This document shows, in pieces, positions 15,671 through 19,852 of a stretch of DNA of 19,852 bases. Numbering within the stretch: position 1 is the stretch's first letter; each line of letters begins with the position of its first letter. The position numbers were made by a program, and so were the translations under genes. Source of the DNA: Mycobacterium sp. (GTDB taxonomy: Bacteria > Actinomycetota > Actinomycetes > Mycobacteriales > Mycobacteriaceae); contig JAFAQO010000265.1 in the NCBI GenBank assembly GCA_019246375.1, positions 1-19,852 on the forward strand. Direction: 5' to 3'. The notes below the pieces were generated by a model. It was not told the origin of the DNA. It worked only from the letters and a program-made list of their open reading frames with translations, and did not search any database.

Positions 15671-16693
15671 ATGGTGAACCAACCCAGCGTCAGCCTGACC
15701 GACATTTCCACATATCTGCCTGGCGACCCGATCGGCGCCGACTACTATGCGCAATTCGCCGAATCCGACGACTTACGTGACAATTTGATGTTCCGTGCAC
15801 CCAAGTTTCGCCATCACATCGCGGAGGGCGAGACCGCGATCGACATGGTGGAGCGAGCCGCGGAAGGCTTGATCGCGCGACACGGCCAGGACGTCATTTC
15901 CAACATTGACGTGCTGATCACCCACACCCAGATGCCCGACATGCCTTTCTACGGCGCGGGCGGCGGCATCGCGCACCGCTTGGGCATGCGCCCATCCTGG
16001 GTGCTTGATCTACACAACGGCGGATGCGCGGCATTTGTGTTGGGGCTCAAGGTGGCCCGTCAACTGCTGACGGCGGGCGAGGGGCACACGGCGTTGATCG
16101 CCATCGCGCAGAATGCCGCTGGTCAGGTCTTCGACCAGCCAGGTGTCCGGCGCAAGGCGCAGGCGGCGGTGCCCGGCGACGGCGCTGCCGTCGGACTGGT
16201 TACCGTGTCGGAGGATTCACCGATTCTCGGCGTCGAGTGCCGCACGTACGGCGAATACGCCGGTGAGATGACGATCACCACCGGTGGGCCCCGAAAGTGG
16301 TGGCAACCCGGTTCCGGCGAATCCTACATCGGTTTCAGCGAAACCAAGATCACTAAGGTGCTGGCCCGGGGCAACCGCCAGGTTCCCGAAGTCGCGCTCG
16401 CGGTTTGTGACCGAATAAACCTGCGCTCCAAGGATGTTGACTTGCTTGTCACCAACCAGCCCAATCGGGTGTTCCTGCGCAACTGGCGCGAGGCGCTTGA
16501 AGTGCCGCCCGAACGTCATCGCGACACCTTTGAGGAGTGCGGGAATCTGTTCGGTGCCGGTATCCCGGTCAACCTGGACCGCGCCATATCCGATGGTCAG
16601 CTCAAGGCCGGCGATGTCGTGCTGATGGCCGCCTTCGCGCACGCAGGCGACTTTGCCGGCGCGGCGGCACTCCGCTGGGGCGGACGGGGCTGA
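15671..16693 (+). CDS. KAS III-like (FabH-superfamily) protein lacking the catalytic His
   Basis: This is a 340-residue thiolase-fold protein of the 3-oxoacyl-ACP synthase III type. Cys119 lies in the nucleophile motif LHNGGCAAFVLGL, and GDGAAVGLV (169-177) matches the family's mid-protein motif. In the C-terminal half, TNQPN (261-265) aligns with the PHQAN of FabH, so Asn262 replaces the catalytic His. CGNLFGAGIPV (290-300) aligns with YGNTSAASIP and keeps the Asn at 292. The expected triad is therefore Cys-Asn-Asn, suggesting acyl transfer or another reaction rather than standard malonyl decarboxylative condensation. No carrier-protein gene lies nearby, so CoA thioesters are the likely substrates. 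Start ATG is 4 bp after the SRPBCC stop; the TGA overlaps the next ATG by one base (TGATG). Confidence 0.87.
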   Translation: MVNQPSVSLTDISTYLPGDPIGADYYAQFAESDDLRDNLMFRAPKFRHHIAEGETAIDMVERAAEGLIARHGQDVISNIDVLITHTQMPDMPFYGAGGGIAHRLGMRPSWVLDLHNGGCAAFVLGLKVARQLLTAGEGHTALIAIAQNAAGQVFDQPGVRRKAQAAVPGDGAAVGLVTVSEDSPILGVECRTYGEYAGEMTITTGGPRKWWQPGSGESYIGFSETKITKVLARGNRQVPEVALAVCDRINLRSKDVDLLVTNQPNRVFLRNWREALEVPPERHRDTFEECGNLFGAGIPVNLDRAISDGQLKAGDVVLMAAFAHAGDFAGAAALRWGGRG

Positions 16694-17760
16694 TGTCCCC
16701 TGTGGCGACCCCGGTCATCGCCGGCGCAGCGTTGCCCAGTGCGATCGATCCGCTGGCGTTGTCCCTGAACGAGAATCCGTTCCCGCCGTTGCCGGCGGTG
16801 CGGTCGGCGCTGATCAGGTCGATCGACGCCGCCAACCGCTATCCGGAGTTTCTGCCGGAGCGGCTGCGCTGCTTGATCGCCGACCATATCGGCTTGGACG
16901 CAGACCAGTTGGTGCTCGGCGCCGGTGCGACGGGTGTGGTGATGCAGGTCCTGCAAGCGCTGACCTTCCCGGGCGACACGATCGTCATGGCGTCACCGAC
17001 ATTCGACGGCTACCCGATCTTCGCGCAGATAGCCCGCCTTGTTTCGGTGACTGTGCCGCTCGACGAGCACGGCCATCACGACCTCGACGCCATGGCCGAC
17101 GCCGCCGCGCGGGCACGGGTCGTGGTGCTGTGCCGGCCACACAACCCGACGGGCACCCTGGAACCCGTCCGCGAATTGATCCGGTTTCTGCACCGGGTAC
17201 CGCCCGACACGATCGTGGTGCTCGACGAAGCGTACATCGAATTCGTCGCACCCGAACACCGTATCGACGCTGCGGCATTGATCGCCCGCTTTTCGAACGT
17301 GGTGGTGGTGCGGACCTTTTCAAAGGCGTATGGGCTGGCCGGACTGCGGATAGGTTACGCAGTCGGCTCGGCAGAGTTGACCGAGACCCTATGGACCAAC
17401 CAACTGCCCTTCGGCATGGGCATCACAAGCTTGCTTGCGGTAGCGGCGTCCTATGCAGCCGAACGTCAACTGCTGCAGCGGGTTCGGCTGATCACTGCCG
17501 AACGCCGCTATCTGGGCATGCGGTTGAGCGCGGCAGGCGTGTACAGCACCGACGCGCATGCGAACTTCGTGTACCTGCCGCCGCAGGGCCGGCAGTGGTG
17601 CGAGGTGTTCGCACACACCGGACTGCGGGTGCGCTATTACGCCGACGGCGGGGCGCGGATCACGGTCGGTGGCCGTGCGTCGACGATGGCGGTGTTGTCG
17701 GCAGCGGAAACATGGCCTGCCTTAGCCCGAGCGGCTAAATCCCGTCGCAAAGTGCGGTAA
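16693..17760 (+). CDS. HisC-like PLP-dependent aminotransferase (fold type I)
   Basis: This is a 355-residue aminotransferase of the histidinol-phosphate aminotransferase type. Motifs are LSLNENPFPP (23-32), PHNPTG (149-154; usual form NNPTG), LDEAYIEF (177-184; Asp178 and Tyr181 contact PLP), and TFSKAYGLAGLRIGY (208-222) with the Schiff-base Lys211 and Arg219. It is unlikely to be the histidine-pathway enzyme, because it lies in the ThDP/KAS III operon rather than with hisBD. A role transferring an amino group to a ketone made by the ThDP or KAS III protein, or supplying a 2-oxo acid to the ThDP enzyme by deaminating an amino acid, is plausible. The ATG overlaps the KAS III stop by one base. 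Confidence 0.87.
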   Translation: MSPVATPVIAGAALPSAIDPLALSLNENPFPPLPAVRSALIRSIDAANRYPEFLPERLRCLIADHIGLDADQLVLGAGATGVVMQVLQALTFPGDTIVMASPTFDGYPIFAQIARLVSVTVPLDEHGHHDLDAMADAAARARVVVLCRPHNPTGTLEPVRELIRFLHRVPPDTIVVLDEAYIEFVAPEHRIDAAALIARFSNVVVVRTFSKAYGLAGLRIGYAVGSAELTETLWTNQLPFGMGITSLLAVAASYAAERQLLQRVRLITAERRYLGMRLSAAGVYSTDAHANFVYLPPQGRQWCEVFAHTGLRVRYYADGGARITVGGRASTMAVLSAAETWPALARAAKSRRKVR

Positions 17761-17769
17761 GAAAAGGGC

Positions 17770-18273
17770 GTGGCCGCTCCGAAATCCGACAAAGATCCAA
17801 TCGCTCAGGCCAGGGCCAATTGGGAGCGATCCGGCTGGGCTGACGTGGCGCAAGGCATGGTCGCGGTGACGTCGGTGATGCGGGCGCACCAGATCCTGCT
17901 CGCTCGTGTCGAGAGCGCGCTGCGGCCTTACGAGCTGAGTTTTTCCCGCTTCGAGTTATTGCGGCTACTGGCATTCAGCCGCACCGGAGCATTGCCGATC
18001 ACCAAGGCCTCCGACCGGCTGCAGGTTCATGTCACCAGCGTCACCCATGCGATCCGCCGGCTGGAAGCCAACGGGCTGGTGCAGCGAGTGCCGCACCCTA
18101 CCGACGGGCGAACGACGCTGGTGCAGATCACCGATCTGGGCCGCTCGACTGTCGAGGACGCCACCGTGACGCTCAATGAGCAGGTGTTCGCCGATATCGG
18201 GATATCCGCGCGTGAGTCACAGGCATTGGTGTCGTCGATCGAGACGTTGCGGCGGCGCGCCGGCGACTTCTGA
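17770..18273 (+). CDS. MarR-family transcriptional regulator (Rv0737-like)
   Basis: This is a 167-residue winged-helix regulator. After an N-terminal helix that would form the dimer interface (WADVAQGMVAVTSVMRAHQILLARVESALRPYELSFSRFELLRLLAFS), the DNA-binding region runs PITKASDRLQVHVTSVTHAIRRLEANGLVQRVPHPTDGRTTLVQIT, with the wing Asp112-Gly113-Arg114. MarR proteins usually repress nearby genes and let go when a phenolic or other small ligand, or an oxidant, binds. This copy has no cysteine, so it is more likely ligand- than thiol-controlled. GTG 17770 is 9 bp after the aminotransferase stop, so it is probably co-transcribed and may autoregulate the operon. M. tuberculosis Rv0737 is, from memory, a similar protein directly after rslA. 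Confidence 0.88.
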   Translation: MAAPKSDKDPIAQARANWERSGWADVAQGMVAVTSVMRAHQILLARVESALRPYELSFSRFELLRLLAFSRTGALPITKASDRLQVHVTSVTHAIRRLEANGLVQRVPHPTDGRTTLVQITDLGRSTVEDATVTLNEQVFADIGISARESQALVSSIETLRRRAGDF

Positions 18274-19506
18274 TTACGCTAAGACTGAGTGCAGCGGAAT
18301 CGTCGCCGTCACCGCTGTGCCGGCTCCGGGCCGGGACCGGACGTTGAGCCGCCCCCCGACGAGCTCAGCGCGCTCGGCCATCGACAACACCCCGTAGCCG
18401 CCCGTCTCGTCGCTGCCCACCGGATTCTCGAAAGTGTCGAAACCCACTCCGTCGTCGACGATTTCCAACCGGGCCGTATCGTCATCCACCGCGAACCGCA
18501 GCCGAGCCATCGTCGCATCGGCGTGTTTGACGATGTTCTGCAATGCCTCCTGGGCGATGCGGTACAGGGCAAGCTCGATGTGCTCGGGCAACCGCGCATC
18601 GGAAAGTTCCAGCTCCAGGTCGATCTGCGGCACCGATCTGGCCAGGCTGGCCAGGCCGCCGGCCAGGCCGAGATCGTCGAGGACGGGTGGGCGCAGCCCG
18701 CTGATCGCGGCGCGCGCCTCTTCCAGCGTCAATCGCGCGAGCTGGCGCGCCTCGCCGAGCTGTTGTGAAGCTTCGATCGGGTCGTCGCCGACGGCTCGCG
18801 CCGCGGCGTCGAGCCGGTAGGACAGCGTGATGAGGCGCTGCGAGATGCCGTCGTGGATGTCACCGGCCAGTCGGCGGCGTTCGATCTCCTGCGCTTCGAT
18901 CACTTGCTCGACGAACAGCTCGTGGGCACGTTCCCGAGCCACCAGCTGTCGATGCAACCGTGCTTGATGCAGCGCCCCGGCGATCAACCGGCCGATGACT
19001 CGTAACAGCTCAACGTCACCATCGGTGAATTCCCGGCGCTCGACGGTGTGCACGTTGAGCACCCCGACCAGTCCACCGGGGTCGGTTTCCATCGGCACCG
19101 ACACCATCGAGGTGAAGTCGCGTCCGCGCAGCGATTGGATGGGCAGGTAGCGCGGGTCGGCTTCCTTGTCGTCGCTGATCACCACCGGCTTACGATGGCT
19201 AGCCACCCAACCGGAAATCCCGGATCCCAGCGGCAGCTGAATCTTTCCGACCTGGCCGTCGAACGGCGGCGTCGCACCGGCGAGGGTAAGCGAGCGATCG
19301 CTGTCGTCGAGCACGTGCACAAAACAGACGTCGGTGCCGGTGGCCGCGGTGATCATGCGGGCGGCCGCGGCCGCCAGCGGCTCGACTCCCGGACCACTGG
19401 ACGCTGCCTGGATGAGTTCACGCAGCAAGACCAGCTCACGGTCGGCGTCGACGAGATCACGCACGGCGTTCGAGCTGCGGGTGTCCCGGGACTGTTCAGA
19501 TGTCAT
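18274..19506 (-). CDS. Two-component sensor histidine kinase, GAF + HisKA_3 + HATPase
   Basis: This is a 410-residue soluble sensor kinase of the NarX/DevS-like class. A GAF domain covers about 40-182 (AAAARMITAATGTDVCFVHVLDD ... FTSMVSVPM ... GVLNVHTVERREFTDGDVELLRVIGRLIAGAL). The dimerisation/phosphoacceptor helix has ERRRLAGDIHDGISQRL with phospho-His218. The ATPase has the N-box EALQNIVKHA (Asn324), DDGVGF (351-356) and GGYGVLSMAERA. No membrane helix is visible, so it senses a cytosolic or diffusible signal; no haem His is obvious in the GAF. Its ATG overlaps the regulator stop by 4 bp. It ends exactly where the convergent MarR gene ends, without intergenic bases. Confidence 0.93.
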   Translation of the reverse strand: MTSEQSRDTRSSNAVRDLVDADRELVLLRELIQAASSGPGVEPLAAAAARMITAATGTDVCFVHVLDDSDRSLTLAGATPPFDGQVGKIQLPLGSGISGWVASHRKPVVISDDKEADPRYLPIQSLRGRDFTSMVSVPMETDPGGLVGVLNVHTVERREFTDGDVELLRVIGRLIAGALHQARLHRQLVARERAHELFVEQVIEAQEIERRRLAGDIHDGISQRLITLSYRLDAAARAVGDDPIEASQQLGEARQLARLTLEEARAAISGLRPPVLDDLGLAGGLASLARSVPQIDLELELSDARLPEHIELALYRIAQEALQNIVKHADATMARLRFAVDDDTARLEIVDDGVGFDTFENPVGSDETGGYGVLSMAERAELVGGRLNVRSRPGAGTAVTATIPLHSVLA

Positions 19507-19852
19507 TGGTAGATGCCTTCGCGCAATGCTGTCGCCACGGCGCCGGTTCGGTCGCTGACGCCGAGTTTGCGGTAGATCGAGCGTAAGTGGCTCTTGACCG
19601 TTTCCTCGCCGATGACGAGCTTGTTCGCGATGCCGCGGTTCGACAATCCAGTCACCATGCAGGACAGGATTTCGCTTTCGCGTTGCGTCAGTCCCTGTCG
19701 TGCACCGGGCCAGAACTCGTCGCGCTGCAGTCGCGCCGCGGTGTCGGCCGCCCGGGCGGCCATTTTCGGGTCGATCACGGTTTCCCCGTGGTGGGCCAGT
19801 TCCAGCTGGCGCACCAGTTCGTCGCTACCGATGCTCTTCAACAGGTAGCCGC
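19503..19852 (-). CDS. NarL/FixJ-family response regulator, C-terminal part (start outside window)
   Basis: This is the C-terminal part (about 116 residues) of a LuxR-type response regulator. It enters the window at GYLLKSIGSDELV, the end of the receiver domain. A linker follows, then the DNA-binding LuxR helix-turn-helix LTQRESEILSCMVTGLSNRGIANKLVIGEETVKSHLRSIYRKLGVSDRTGAVATALREG. The phosphorylated Asp lies beyond the window edge. The stop overlaps the kinase ATG by 4 bp (ATGA), so regulator and kinase form a cognate pair transcribed from outside the window. Target genes are unknown. Confidence 0.93.
   Translation of the reverse strand, partial: GYLLKSIGSDELVRQLELAHHGETVIDPKMAARAADTAARLQRDEFWPGARQGLTQRESEILSCMVTGLSNRGIANKLVIGEETVKSHLRSIYRKLGVSDRTGAVATALREGIYQ

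Noticed and set aside
16653..17738. 361-residue plus-strand ORF in another frame of the aminotransferase gene
   Set aside because: Its Arg/Gly/Ala/Asp-rich composition is typical of an alternate frame, while the HisC-like frame has every motif.
1..19852. CRISPR array, insertion sequence, tRNA or rRNA
   Set aside because: I saw no regularly spaced repeats, no transposase motifs with terminal repeats and no tRNA-like cloverleaf in the gaps.

Overview
This is high-GC actinobacterial DNA that almost certainly comes from a Mycobacterium. The block fucA-serA2 / xylB / PF04072-type methyltransferases / secY-adk-mapA-sigL-rslA has the order I recall around Rv0725c-Rv0737 of M. tuberculosis, and the SecY, SigL and RslA proteins read like close mycobacterial orthologues. 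I could run no database search, so all comparisons with M. tuberculosis are from memory.

Layout. (1) 1-2868, plus strand: the end of a short-chain dehydrogenase, a zinc alcohol dehydrogenase coupled to it by an ATGA overlap, and an FAD monooxygenase; this is an oxidative catabolic or modifying cluster of unknown substrate. (2) 3054-6058: a divergent sugar-metabolism pair, fucA-serA2 on the minus strand and xylB on the plus strand. Only about 20-30 bp separate their starts, and that gap holds a dyad-rich element and a leaderless-type -10 box for xylB. (3) 6066-8853, minus strand: three tandem paralogous SAM-dependent methyltransferases. (4) 9098-13217, plus strand: secY-adk-mapA, then the ECF sigma factor sigL with its zinc anti-sigma factor rslA. 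A clear SigL-type promoter (TGAACC-N16-CGTGTC) lies before sigL. (5) 13266-18273, plus strand: a tightly packed five-gene operon encoding a ThDP enzyme, an SRPBCC protein, a KAS III-like protein, a HisC-like aminotransferase and a MarR regulator. (6) 18274-19852, minus strand: a GAF sensor histidine kinase and its NarL/LuxR response regulator, which runs off the window.

The most interesting part is region 5. It looks like a small uncharacterised biosynthetic operon sitting directly downstream of sigL-rslA. Its 48-bp upstream gap contains a second SigL-like promoter (TGAACT-N16-CGTGTA) placed so that transcription would begin at the ATG of the first gene, giving a leaderless mRNA. Two inverted repeats overlap this promoter: one over the -35 box, and one running from the -10 box across the start codon. 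They are plausible operators for the MarR protein encoded last in the operon. The KAS III-like protein keeps the nucleophilic Cys and the Asn but has Asn where the family has its catalytic His, so ordinary decarboxylative condensation is doubtful. The proposal is a small-molecule pathway switched on by the SigL/RslA redox and envelope signal and gated by a product-sensing MarR. The promoter and residue observations are read from the sequence; the pathway logic is inference.
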